The position numbers and the translations under genes were made by a program. Positions 26,717 through 35,535 of a stretch of DNA of 36,986 nucleotides are shown here, in pieces (the first letter of the stretch is position 1; each line of letters begins with the position of its first letter). Source of the DNA: Defluviicoccus sp. (GTDB lineage: Bacteria; Pseudomonadota; Alphaproteobacteria; MPNO01). The notes under the pieces were generated by a model. The model was not told the origin of the DNA and ran no database searches. It saw only the letters and a list, made by a program, of their open reading frames with translations. The DNA lies in NCBI GenBank assembly GCA_022823775.1, contig JAJEHI010000113.1:1-36986 (forward strand), given 5' to 3'.

Positions 26717-27141
26717 GCGAGAACGCTCCGGTCTTCGGCGTCTGCCCGTTTTCGGAGAGTGACGACGTTCCGTTCGTCAACCCGGGAGTACTCAACCTCG
26801 TCCATCAGCTCGTGCACCAGAAATATACCCAATCCGCCGATGGACCGCTCGTCAATACCGGCGCTGGTATCCGGCGTCGTGTTCTGGGAGGGATCGAACG
26901 GCCTGGCATCGTCGGTGATCTCGACGACGATGACGTCTCCGTCCATGCGAAGGGCGAGATCGAGGCCATGCACCTCGTCGTCGTCGTAGCCGTAGCTGAT
27001 CGTGTTGGTCAGCAATTCATCGACGGAGAGGTTGACGGCATAGGCGATGGCGGCGGGCATGTCGTGAGATGCGCAAAACGCGTCGATTTGCTCCGCCGCG
27101 GTGCGAAGCTCACCAAGGTCGTTGTTCAGCGATATCTTCAT
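26713..27141 (-). CDS. RsbW-like anti-sigma factor / serine kinase (GHKL ATPase)
   Basis: This is a 142-residue cytosolic protein with intact GHKL motifs. The N-box is SVDELLTN with Asn46, G1 is TDDARPFDP, and G2 is GGLGIFLVHELMDEV, followed by a closing TLRKR strand. RsbW-type proteins bind a target (usually a sigma factor) and phosphorylate STAS antagonists on Ser/Thr. Two STAS proteins and the opposing phosphatase lie in the same window, completing a classical kinase-phosphatase-STAS set. AGGA lies ten bases before ATG 27141. Convergent orientation with a four-base overlap, rather than the usual co-directional rsb operon, means its level is set separately. No sigma factor gene is in the window, so its target is unknown. 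Confidence 0.93.
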   Translation of the reverse strand: MKISLNNDLGELRTAAEQIDAFCASHDMPAAIAYAVNLSVDELLTNTISYGYDDDEVHGLDLALRMDGDVIVVEITDDARPFDPSQNTTPDTSAGIDERSIGGLGIFLVHELMDEVEYSRVDERNVVTLRKRADAEDRSVLA

Positions 27142-27427
27142 TGCGACAGATTCCTAACCGGCGGCAACTAGACTTGGAACGAGAGGTCATGACGACACCG
27201 CAAGAGCCTCGATAAGACCCATCGTACCATAATGGACCTGTGCCGTGTTGACAAAAGGGGTTTCCGGACCGCGCGAAACGGCGCCCCGGGGCGCGGCCAG
27301 ACCTATGGCGTCCCGCCGAAAATTAAGCGGCAAATCAGGTTCGATTTGCGCTATTGGGGCGGGCAGGGGCCGGGGTCAATGCGTTTATCGTATGGACCGG
27401 AAACGAGGCTCCCGGAACGGGGACGGT

Positions 27428-28179
27428 TCAGAGCCCGAACCTGAGGCCGATGCCCACAAAGTTTCCATGGCCGATCTTCGCATCGAACGGCGTTCCCGTC
27501 AGCTCCCCCTTGAACGTTGCTTCCGCGTTGACGAAGTGCCGAAAGTCCAGGGTAACCGTGACGGGGCGGTCATCCGAGCCGCCAACCTTGTAACCCAGGC
27601 CGGCACCGAACTGGTAGGCCATTACGGTATCGTCGTCGTCGACGAACGACCGGCCGGAGCCGCTCGCCTTTACGGAAATGCGGTTCAACCCGACGCCCCC
27701 GACGACATAAGGCTCGAAACCGAGGCCCAAGTCGAAATCATAGTAGAGATTGGCCATCAGCGCGACTTCCCGAACATCGCCGTCCAAGTCGCTCGGTCCC
27801 CTCAGCATATCCAGGGCAGCCTGGCTCTGCCGCGCCTGCGCGGGAAGAAGGACGGCGAGGCCGCCCGGCTCCTTTACGTTAAGGGTTTTGAGGTCCATTT
27901 TACGGTAGCTCAGCTCGCCTTCGATGCGCAGCCCGTCGGCGAACCGGTAGCCCAGCGCCCGGTGAAGGCGTGGCCCCGGCCGGGCTTCGCGGTTGCGTCC
28001 AACGTGGTCAAAAAGTCCGCGCTCTGGCGTCCTTTGACGTCGGAATTCTGCGGCAGGAAGAGACCGCCTCCGACACCGGCATAAAGTCCCTCGGCGGCGG
28101 CCGCGCCGCCGAACCCGGCGGCGATTGCGCCGGCGACGGCGAGACACGATACCCGGCGAATGATTGAGTCCATGCGCAT
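27428..28179 (-). pseudogene. Outer-membrane beta-barrel protein (OmpA-like/opacity type), frameshifted
   Basis: Two frames together encode one typical small porin-like barrel. From ATG 28179 the first frame gives a signal peptide (LAVAGAIAAGFGGAAAAEG), then LYAGVGGGLFLPQNSD and on to AKPGRGHAFTG. The sequence then continues only in the next frame as ALGYRFADGLRIEGELSYR, through GFEPYVVGGVGLNRISVKA to GIGLRFGL at the stop near 27428. Restoring one G in the run at about 27956-27962 joins the frames (FTG-ALGYRF). The fold has eight expected strands of the OMP_b-brl type. Either the gene is broken or the base is a sequencing error; the rest of the coding sequence shows no decay. It lies upstream of no obvious partner. 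Confidence 0.75.
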
Positions 28180-28367
28180 GGAAATCCCCTCTCATGTACA
28201 ACTTGGCGGGCCCGAACGCCGGCCCGGTATCACGATCGCGGCTTCATTTGGCGGCTTTCGCCGCGTTCCTCCTGCTGTGCCTTGGGAAGACAATAACTCG
28301 AATATGACGAATTATGCAACTTTGGATACGCCATGGTACAGCGCGGGTTTATTGTCCGTCCGGCATT

Positions 28368-29651
28368 CTAGAAACTGTAGGTCAGGCCTATATTGACGAA
28401 GTTGTCGCGGCGGGTGGCGTAGGCGGCATCGTCCGCGGCGATATTGTGAAAGAACGTCGCCTCGACGTTGAGCGTCAGCGAATCGCTGAGGCGGCGGTTG
28501 AACTGGGCATTGAAGCTGCGCGAACGCGTATCGACATCTTCCAGAATTCCGACAAGAAGATCGGTACTCGCGAAATCGTTGAACGCAAGCCGCACGGCGG
28601 CAAAGATATCGTTTTGAAATATGTTGGGTGCCCTCATTTGCCGGCTGTCCCGATTCCATTCGGCCAGAAGACCCAGATCGATGTCCGTATCGAAAACCGC
28701 ATAGAACGTGTACTCCCCGCCCGCCACGAAGGCCGTGTAATCCTCTTCCTCCCCGAGAGCGTTCCGTGCGCCCATGCGGCGAATGGCTTCGAGTTTCAAC
28801 AGCCACGCCTCATAGGTCATCTGGGCGTCCAGCCCATATTGGCGTATCTGCTCGTAGAGCGGGACCAGGACGCAGGCGCCCGGGTCCAACGCGCAAAGAG
28901 GAAAAGCCGGCTGCAGGTTGGGCTCGCGGCTGGTGCCGTCGAAAACGCTCAGACCGACGTCGAACAGGCCCACGCTGTGACTGTAGCGGGCCGCAACGTC
29001 AAAATGCCATTCCTCCGCGCCGCTTTCGTACATCACCCGGTCGTTGTCGACGACAAACGCACTGCGCAGCCGGCCGTGACGTCCCGGAAAGGTGCGGGGG
29101 CGGTGATAGGGAAGAGCGAACAGTTCGGCCGCACCCCATTCACCGGACAGGGTCAGGTGCGCCATGGGCTGACCGAGCTTGACCTCTTCACTTGGATTCT
29201 CGACGAGGTCGGTTTGGTTGACGATGTCGACGAGATGGCGCGATTCGGCCACCCCCCAGAAGACGCGATCGACGCCAAGGCGCAGTTCCCACTCCTGATC
29301 TTCGATCTGACCGACAAGCAGGAGATACGCCTTGCGCAGATCGGCATGGCTGCGGACCGAATCGCTGCTGTCGTATCGATAGAAGCCCTCCAGTGTGAGG
29401 CTGGTTCCGTCGGCGCTCTCCAAGTACAACTCCGGCGCGGCAATGAGGTTGACGCCGAAGTCCTTCTGCTCGGCATTGGCGGCGGTCTTGGGAAACCAGC
29501 GGTTCTCCACGGTCACGCTGCCGGAAATCTCATGGGAGTCGATCAGCGATTCACCCGAGGCGCCGGTCGTGATGCCGAGTGTCGCGATGCCCAGCGCCGC
29601 GATGCCGGCAACAGCCAGTTTTGCCCGGCGCGGCACCGGCCGACGAGCCAT
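28368..29651 (-). CDS. Outer-membrane beta-barrel protein next to a LolA-like carrier
   Basis: This is a 427-residue precursor with a signal peptide (MARRPVPRRAKLAVAGIAAL, cleavage near TGASG). The mature chain has many alternating amphipathic strands, such as ISGSVTVENRWF, LTLEGFYRYDSSD and LNVEATFFHNI, and ends NIGLTYSF with the C-terminal Phe used by the BAM assembly machine. Its start overlaps the stop of the LolA-like gene by one base (TGATG), so the two are translationally coupled. In other bacteria similar LolA-like plus barrel pairs accompany RND lipid exporters, but no RND gene is in this window. Being downstream of sterol genes suggests a role in placing sterols or related lipids in the outer membrane; this is inference. 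Confidence 0.82.
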   Translation of the reverse strand: MARRPVPRRAKLAVAGIAALGIATLGITTGASGESLIDSHEISGSVTVENRWFPKTAANAEQKDFGVNLIAAPELYLESADGTSLTLEGFYRYDSSDSVRSHADLRKAYLLLVGQIEDQEWELRLGVDRVFWGVAESRHLVDIVNQTDLVENPSEEVKLGQPMAHLTLSGEWGAAELFALPYHRPRTFPGRHGRLRSAFVVDNDRVMYESGAEEWHFDVAARYSHSVGLFDVGLSVFDGTSREPNLQPAFPLCALDPGACVLVPLYEQIRQYGLDAQMTYEAWLLKLEAIRRMGARNALGEEEDYTAFVAGGEYTFYAVFDTDIDLGLLAEWNRDSRQMRAPNIFQNDIFAAVRLAFNDFASTDLLVGILEDVDTRSRSFNAQFNRRLSDSLTLNVEATFFHNIAADDAAYATRRDNFVNIGLTYSF

Positions 29652-30487
29652 CAGCGTGCGCGCCGCAACCCGGTTCGGGTGAAGTCGCGCTCGTTAAGGT
29701 CTGCCTTGAGTTGCACATCCGACGCTTTCAGCACGGTGCTCTTCCCGGTGAGGTGATTCACCATCGTTTGCTTCCCGGCGTACCAGTACCGGTTCAGGTG
29801 AAGCTCGTAGTCCGCCACCGTCAGGGTCTTCAGGAGCTCGTTCCGGCGGTCGTAGTACTCGACGCGCCAGGGGCGGTACTCCTTCTTGTCGTGCCAGACC
29901 AATTGCCGGCTGTAGCCCGAATCCTCTCCCCGCGGGGTGCGCTCGCTGACCGTACAGGTCAGATCGCCGCACGGCTCGTCACGAAGATATTTGTGCGTGA
30001 ACTTCTCGATCTCCTGGGTGGTTATGTCTTCGTAGGCGAACTCGCTGCCCATGAACGAGCCCGACTGGTTGGACGAACTGATGCGTTTCACCCGATTCAG
30101 CGCAGGCAGAAAGATCCAGAGATCATCCGGCTTGTCACGATGGGAGTGGACGAGAAACGCCGTGCCGCTGACGTCGCGGGGCTGATCGAAAACGAACAGC
30201 GTCTTGTCGCCGGCATTGGCGACTTCAAAGGTCTTGAGGCGCATCTGGCGCGTGCTTTCCTGCCCCTTGGCGGTTCGCAGCACCATCGTGAGTTGGGACA
30301 CGAGGTTGCCGAAACCTTCTCCGCGCTTGCGAGCCTCAAGCGCAATCTCCAGGCCGCGCGCCTCGGGGCTGGGGTCCTGGGCAACCGCGGGCGGGCCCGC
30401 CGCCAGGCAAATCATGCACGCAGCAAACAGCGTCAGCAGGGTGAGGGAGCGACGTCCCCGATGTTTCTGAGTAATGACTTTCTCCAT
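29651..30487 (-). CDS. LolA-like outer-membrane lipoprotein-sorting family protein
   Basis: This is a 278-residue periplasmic protein with a signal peptide (LLTLFAACMICLAAG, cleavage near AVAQD). The family marks are clear: LWIFLPALNRVKRISSSNQS directly followed by GSFMGSEFAYEDI (about residues 138-170), with RVEYYDRRNELLKTL near the end, as in the LolA-like group that often serves RND lipid exporters. The fold is a half-barrel that holds a lipid chain. ATG 30487 begins the signal peptide. It is 223 bases after the sterol cyclase gene, so it may have its own promoter or be read through from the sterol operon. A job carrying sterol, hopanoid or lipoprotein across the periplasm is plausible; ligand unknown. 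Confidence 0.88.
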   Translation of the reverse strand: MEKVITQKHRGRRSLTLLTLFAACMICLAAGPPAVAQDPSPEARGLEIALEARKRGEGFGNLVSQLTMVLRTAKGQESTRQMRLKTFEVANAGDKTLFVFDQPRDVSGTAFLVHSHRDKPDDLWIFLPALNRVKRISSSNQSGSFMGSEFAYEDITTQEIEKFTHKYLRDEPCGDLTCTVSERTPRGEDSGYSRQLVWHDKKEYRPWRVEYYDRRNELLKTLTVADYELHLNRYWYAGKQTMVNHLTGKSTVLKASDVQLKADLNERDFTRTGLRRAR

Positions 30488-30710
30488 TCGATCTGGCGCG
30501 GGCAAGCGCAACCAAGAGCCTCTTGCAAAACTCCGCGTTCGTGCAGGACTTTCCCTGGATCGGGCGGTTGTCCGATCCCGGGCCCGGACCCGCCCCCTAC
30601 GATACGCGGATGGCGCTGAAACCACGCCATGCCGGGGAGGCGACCCCATGTCCTTGCGGTCGACCATATCCAATGTCCGGAACCGATTTCAAGGGAACTT
30701 TTCCCGGCGC

Positions 30711-33700
30711 TCAGGACGGGGAACGGGCGGAAGCCGCTTCCGGCAAGGGCGGAGCCGGCGCGCCGGCGGGGGCGGCGAGGGCCATCCGGCTCAGGCGGCG
30801 GCGCTCGTAGAGGCCGAGCGCGTGCAGCGGGAAATACTGCCGGTAGAGCACGTAATCCAGGAGCGCCGTCCGGAAGAACACGCCCGCCATGTCCTGTTTG
30901 GGCCATCCCCCGTCGGCGTCCTGCGTATCGAGCAGGAACCGGGCGCCCCGGGAAATCGCGGCCCAGTCGGAGTCGCCCGCCTCGAGGAGCGCCATCAGGG
31001 CCCAGGCGGTCTGGATGATCTGGCTTTCCTCATGCGGCACATAGCGGCCGGTCAGGCAGCCGCTATGGTGCTCGCCCCAGCCCCCGTCTTCCCGCTGGCG
31101 CTCCAGCAGCCAGCGGCAGGCGGAACGCAGCGCCGGGTCGCTTGGGCGTGCCCCGGCGGCCAGCAGTCCCCTGATGCCGAACAGCGTGCCGTAGATGAAC
31201 TGGACGCCCCAGACGCCGCGCCACGAACCGTCGACTTCCTGGGTCCGGCGCAGCCAGGATTCGGCCCGGGAGACGGCCTCCGCCGCCGCCCCGTCCGCGA
31301 TTTCGGGAACGTGTTCCCTGCACGCGGCAAGCGCCGCGAGGCAGGATGCGGTGCATTCCACGAAGGAATGCTCGGTCATCGAGTCGCCGAACATCTCGGC
31401 CGGATTGAGCCACTCCAGACCGAAAGCCGAGCGGCGCGCCTCATAGCTGCCGAAGCCGCCGTCGCGGTTCCGGGTGCGCAACATGAAGGCGGCCGCATCG
31501 CCGAGCGCCGCCCTGTCCGTTCCGCCGGCCGCGATAATTCCGAGCACCGCCTCCGCCGTGCAGTCGCTCACCGGCCAGCCATGCCATCCTCCGGCGAAGC
31601 ACCAGCCGCCCTTCGGGTCGATCCGGTAGGCCTCGCGAAACCCTTCGAAGCTCCTGTCGATCCGTTGCCCGACCAGGAAGCCGGCCCCGCGCCGAAGGGC
31701 CTCTTCGACCCCGCCGGCGGGCTCGGGCAGCGCCGCCAGCGCCTGGAGCGCGAACCCCGTGTCCCATGAGGCGCTTCTCGCGCCGGTAACGCGTGCGCCG
31801 TCTTCCTCGTCTTCCCAGATCCAGCCGTCCAGCTGCGCGAGCGCCTGCGCGCAATCGTCGTCGTCCGGGTCGTGCAGCCACAGCGCGAGAATGTTGAGAA
31901 GACCGCTGACCGGAGAGATGCTCGTGTGGCTCGTGGTCCGCAGTTCCCACCCGATGCGCTCGGTAATCGCTTCGATGCATTTTGCCCGCAGGCGTTTGCT
32001 ATGGAAGCGCTCGTACAGCCGCGCCAATCCGTATCCGGCCCTGAGCCAGACGCTCGGCCGCGCATAGAGGTCGGCTTCGCGCAGGTGGTTGCGGGCGGCC
32101 GGGAAATCGGTGCCGGCGAAGCCCTCGGGAAACAGCTCCTCCCGCAGCGAGACGATCTCCGGCGTGACGGGCATCTGGAACCGGCGGGCGTAAATCGCCG
32201 CCATCGCCATGTAGATGAGCCGGGTGTGGCAGTACCAGTTCGACGGGTGCAGCGGTATCCGGCGCGGCAGGCTCCAGAGCTCCGGCAGAACCGCGTTCAC
32301 CCCGCGCCAGTCATAAAGGTTGAGGACCGCCAGCCAGAATTTTCCCCAACTCGGAATGCCGAGAATCCCCTCGGCTTGTATGAACCGCCGGGCCGGTTCG
32401 ACAAGAGGGTCGTTACGCTCGACGCCGAGCAGTCTCGCCGCGGCATAAACGAGCGCGGTGACGAACAGGTGCGGCTCCGAGTGCTCATGCATCCCCCATG
32501 CGCCGCCTTCGAGGCGGGTTCGCTCGAAGGAGCGCAGCACGCGGCGGCGGCGGCCGGGGTCGAGCGGCCGGCCGATAACGCAGTGCAGCAGCGCATATTG
32601 CGCGGTGAGCATGGGGCACCAGACCATCTCGCCTTCCCAGCCGCCGTCCTCGCGCTGGAGGCTCAGCAGGCGCTGGGCCGCGCTCTTCAAGGCCGGCCCG
32701 GCATCGGGCGAGTCGATTTCCTTCGCGCGGACGGGTCCCGAGCCCTCGGCCCCGGAAGACATGGAGTGCAGAAAGGCGCGGGCGAGGCTGTCGCGGGCCT
32801 GCCTGTCTTCTTCCCGGCCCTTGAGCCTCGCCGTCCGCAGTTGGAGAAAGCCGCGCTGGAGCCACCAGAAGCGAGTGACGAGCCCATTCAGGACGGTCCC
32901 GGTCCGATGCAGGGCGAACCGGCGGAAGAAGAACGAAATCTCCCGGATCAGCGCCCGGGCCGCGGTGCCGCAAATTGCCAGACTCATGCCGGTCACAGAC
33001 CGGTCTTCGCATGCGAGCAGCCGCATGGTCCGGTTGCGGTAGGTCGAATTCGTCCGCCAGCCGTGATAGATCGCGCGTCTGAGAACCACCGTTTCCACGC
33101 GATGATCGGCAAAGACCTCGTAAAGTCCCATTGCCAGGAACTCGGGAACCCCTGCCGCCCGGAAGCGTTCGGCGGTGAAGTCGTGAAAAACCCCGTTCTC
33201 CGCAAGCGCCAGCGCATCGCCGAAGCCGAGCGTCATGCCCACCGCCGTCAGGGGATGGTAGTGCCCGGCCGCGTCGCCGATCAGCACCCGGCGCGTATTT
33301 CCATATGTGATGCGCGGACTCAACTGGTTGCCGGCCGCATGGAAGTGCCCGGCCCGCAGCGCCTCGACGAAAGCCGGACCGAGCGCCCCCGGCAGCAGCC
33401 CGGCGCACGACTCCGACAGGAAGCCGACGCGGTCCCGGGGGCTCCAGCGGTCCGGCGGAATATCCACGATGACCCGGACGCAATCCTCCGCCAGCGCGTA
33501 TATGAGGATCGGACCCGGTCCGCCCAGCACCACATGCCCGTAGCCCTCGAAAGGCAGCTCCGCCTCCCGGATCGTGACCCCCAGCATCCGCGAGTAGAGC
33601 ACCGGGTTCATGGAGACACCCAGCGACCGGCGCACGATCGAGGCACGGCCGTCCGCGCCGACGATGCGCTCGGCGGTTATGGCGCGGTCATCGCCATCGA

Positions 33701-34118
33701 CGGAAAAGGTGAGCCGTCCGTCATCGACCGCCTTGACCCGCGCAGGGGAGATGAAATCGATATCGGCTTGGTTCCCGGTCGCTTCGCGGAGGCTGGAGAC
33801 GAGCGTTGCATGATCGCAAACCAAACCCCTGGATTCGTCCGGGTAGGGAAGTGGAATCGGATCGGAGCCGTCCTCGGGGAACACCACAAAACCCTTACCC
33901 GGGGTACTGCGGGGCAGCATGTCGATCCCGATCTCGCGCAATATCCTGACGGCCGGCGGATGCAGCCACTCGCCGGCCAGACGCCCGGATGAATTGGGAT
34001 TGGCTTCGAGAAGGGCCACGCGGGCGCCCTTGCGCGCATGGGCCAGCGCGCACACGCTCCCGACCGGACCCGCGCCGACAACGGCTACGTCGTAACGCCG
34101 CTTAGCGGCACCGCTCAT
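30711..34118 (-). CDS. sqmo-osc: Squalene monooxygenase - oxidosqualene cyclase fusion (sterol synthesis)
   Basis: This is a 1135-residue bifunctional protein. Residues 1 to about 445 form an FAD monooxygenase: GAGPVG dinucleotide motif at the start, VGADGRAS (DG motif), and GDAAGHYHPLTAVGMTLGF, matching the HPLT-x-x-G-M-T region of squalene epoxidases. Residues about 475-1130 form a terpenoid cyclase with several QW repeats (DGGWEGEMVWCPMLTAQY, NRDGGFGSY, DADGGWPKQD). The acid motif is VSDCTAE with Asp852, the form of oxidosqualene cyclases (lanosterol/cycloartenol type), not the DxDD of squalene-hopene cyclases; VECTAS further on also fits. Squalene would be epoxidised and cyclised by one polypeptide. 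The start overlaps the cyp51 stop by four bases. An internal Met453 (32762) could start a separate cyclase. Sterol type not predictable. Confidence 0.93.
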   Translation of the reverse strand: MSGAAKRRYDVAVVGAGPVGSVCALAHARKGARVALLEANPNSSGRLAGEWLHPPAVRILREIGIDMLPRSTPGKGFVVFPEDGSDPIPLPYPDESRGLVCDHATLVSSLREATGNQADIDFISPARVKAVDDGRLTFSVDGDDRAITAERIVGADGRASIVRRSLGVSMNPVLYSRMLGVTIREAELPFEGYGHVVLGGPGPILIYALAEDCVRVIVDIPPDRWSPRDRVGFLSESCAGLLPGALGPAFVEALRAGHFHAAGNQLSPRITYGNTRRVLIGDAAGHYHPLTAVGMTLGFGDALALAENGVFHDFTAERFRAAGVPEFLAMGLYEVFADHRVETVVLRRAIYHGWRTNSTYRNRTMRLLACEDRSVTGMSLAICGTAARALIREISFFFRRFALHRTGTVLNGLVTRFWWLQRGFLQLRTARLKGREEDRQARDSLARAFLHSMSSGAEGSGPVRAKEIDSPDAGPALKSAAQRLLSLQREDGGWEGEMVWCPMLTAQYALLHCVIGRPLDPGRRRRVLRSFERTRLEGGAWGMHEHSEPHLFVTALVYAAARLLGVERNDPLVEPARRFIQAEGILGIPSWGKFWLAVLNLYDWRGVNAVLPELWSLPRRIPLHPSNWYCHTRLIYMAMAAIYARRFQMPVTPEIVSLREELFPEGFAGTDFPAARNHLREADLYARPSVWLRAGYGLARLYERFHSKRLRAKCIEAITERIGWELRTTSHTSISPVSGLLNILALWLHDPDDDDCAQALAQLDGWIWEDEEDGARVTGARSASWDTGFALQALAALPEPAGGVEEALRRGAGFLVGQRIDRSFEGFREAYRIDPKGGWCFAGGWHGWPVSDCTAEAVLGIIAAGGTDRAALGDAAAFMLRTRNRDGGFGSYEARRSAFGLEWLNPAEMFGDSMTEHSFVECTASCLAALAACREHVPEIADGAAAEAVSRAESWLRRTQEVDGSWRGVWGVQFIYGTLFGIRGLLAAGARPSDPALRSACRWLLERQREDGGWGEHHSGCLTGRYVPHEESQIIQTAWALMALLEAGDSDWAAISRGARFLLDTQDADGGWPKQDMAGVFFRTALLDYVLYRQYFPLHALGLYERRRLSRMALAAPAGAPAPPLPEAASARSPS

Positions 34119-35527
34119 CGGAAGATGCTCGGCTCCGCGCGACGACGGTAGCCGACCCGGCACGGCGTTTCGGGTCCCGTCACCCAACTGCCGTAGTTCG
34201 GGCGCGGAAACCTTGCGTCGGCAACGAAGTCGAAGCGGTCGAGCAGAACCGTCCAGATCGCCTTGAGCTGCATGTAGGCGAAATTCTTGCCCATGCACGC
34301 ATGTTTGCCGCCGCCGAAGCCGATCAGGGCGTAATGATGTTGCTTGTCCTCGCTGGCGGGCGGCGCGAATCGATCGGGGAAGAACCGTTCCGGATCGGCG
34401 AAGACATGCGGCAGCCGGTGCGAAACCGCCGGCGACACCATGGCCATGGTGCCGGCGGGCACGACACGGTCTCCGTATCGCAGGGGTTCGAGCACCTTGC
34501 GGATCAACAGGATCAGCGGTGGATGCAACCGCTCGCATTCGCGCACGGCGTTTTCCAGGGCCGGCTGATGCTGGAGGCTGTCGAGGTCCATGGAACCGGC
34601 TTCCCGGTAAACCTCCCGCGCCTCCTCCCTCACCCGCGCCAGGTAGGCAGGCGCCCTGAAGAGCTCCAGGCCGGTCCAGGTCGCGAGCACCGCGCTGGTG
34701 TGCTGGCCCGCGAACAGCACTGTCAACAGGATACCCGTGATCTCGTCGTCGCTCAGGGCGCGTCCGTCCTTGTAACGGGCATTCATGAGCGTCTGCATGA
34801 AGTCGTCGGGATCAGCCCCGGCTTGCCGGCGCGCGGCCATGATCCCGCCGAAGAGCTCCGTCACCCGCCGGCGGGCCCGGTCGCGGCTTCGATGCGCCGG
34901 GGTAGGCAGGCCGGGGAAGAAGAATCCAAGCGTATTGATGCCCTTCTGCAGGTCGCGGTAGGCCTCGGCGAATCCGGTATCCACCCGGTCGCGAACCTCT
35001 TGTCCGATCAGGCAGCGGCTGGCGATCCTGACCGTGAGGTCGTTCATCGCGCGCGGCAGGTCGATGTCCCCGTCGTCGCCGAGGGCGTCCGCGAAAGCGC
35101 TTGCCTCCTCGAACATGATGAGGGCGAATTTCCGCATGGCGGCCTCACGGAGCGCGGGAAACAGGAAGCCGAGCTGCTCCGCCATGATTTCCGGCGAGGC
35201 GTCATAGGCCACGCCGCGCCCGAAGACGGGCACGGTGAAGCGGTAGACCGCTTTGGGGTCCAGCTGGGTGTCCGGAGCCCTGAAATAGAAGTCATGGGCC
35301 TCGGGCCCGGTGAAGAGAACGAAATCGCTAACGCCCAGCCTGAAGCGGAAAAGGTCGCCATGCTCGCGCCAGCCGCGGCTCAGCATGGCGACCGGGTCGC
35401 GCTGAAACTCACTGACATGGCCGATCAGCGGCCAGCCGCCCGCCAATTCCGAAACGGGTTTCTCCGCCGGCGGCGGGAGGTCGGCGGAATGCCAGGTCGT
35501 CATGCTGTCGTGAGTTCGGTTCGCCAT
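34115..35527 (-). CDS. cyp51: Sterol 14-alpha-demethylase CYP51
   Basis: This is a 470-residue cytochrome P450 that removes the 14-alpha methyl of early sterols. CYP51 hallmarks are present: the B-C region YRFTVPVFGRGVAYD, the I-helix FAGQHTSAV with the family-specific His-Thr, the ExxR in RECERLHPP, and the heme loop FGGGKHACMGKNFAYMQLK with Cys411. There is no clear transmembrane anchor at the N-terminus, as in bacterial CYP51 proteins. I start at ATG 35527, with GAGGG five bases upstream and eight bases after the reductase stop. It overlaps the fused cyclase gene by four bases, so the enzymes are made together. Redox partners are not encoded nearby. Assignment is strong; the exact substrate depends on the cyclase product. 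Confidence 0.95.
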   Translation of the reverse strand: MANRTHDSMTTWHSADLPPPAEKPVSELAGGWPLIGHVSEFQRDPVAMLSRGWREHGDLFRFRLGVSDFVLFTGPEAHDFYFRAPDTQLDPKAVYRFTVPVFGRGVAYDASPEIMAEQLGFLFPALREAAMRKFALIMFEEASAFADALGDDGDIDLPRAMNDLTVRIASRCLIGQEVRDRVDTGFAEAYRDLQKGINTLGFFFPGLPTPAHRSRDRARRRVTELFGGIMAARRQAGADPDDFMQTLMNARYKDGRALSDDEITGILLTVLFAGQHTSAVLATWTGLELFRAPAYLARVREEAREVYREAGSMDLDSLQHQPALENAVRECERLHPPLILLIRKVLEPLRYGDRVVPAGTMAMVSPAVSHRLPHVFADPERFFPDRFAPPASEDKQHHYALIGFGGGKHACMGKNFAYMQLKAIWTVLLDRFDFVADARFPRPNYGSWVTGPETPCRVGYRRRAEPSIFR

Positions 35528-35535
35528 TCCCGCCC

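Noticed and set aside
30711..34118. Squalene-hopene cyclase (hopanoid synthesis) as the identity of the cyclase half
   Set aside because: The acid motif is VSDCTAE, as in oxidosqualene cyclases, and it is fused to an epoxidase-like domain beside CYP51 and a sterol reductase.
34118..34538. N-terminal extension of the fused sterol enzyme to an upstream start at 34538
   Set aside because: The added 140 residues are low-complexity Arg-rich sequence overlapping cyp51; the FAD domain begins at 34118 with an ATGA overlap.
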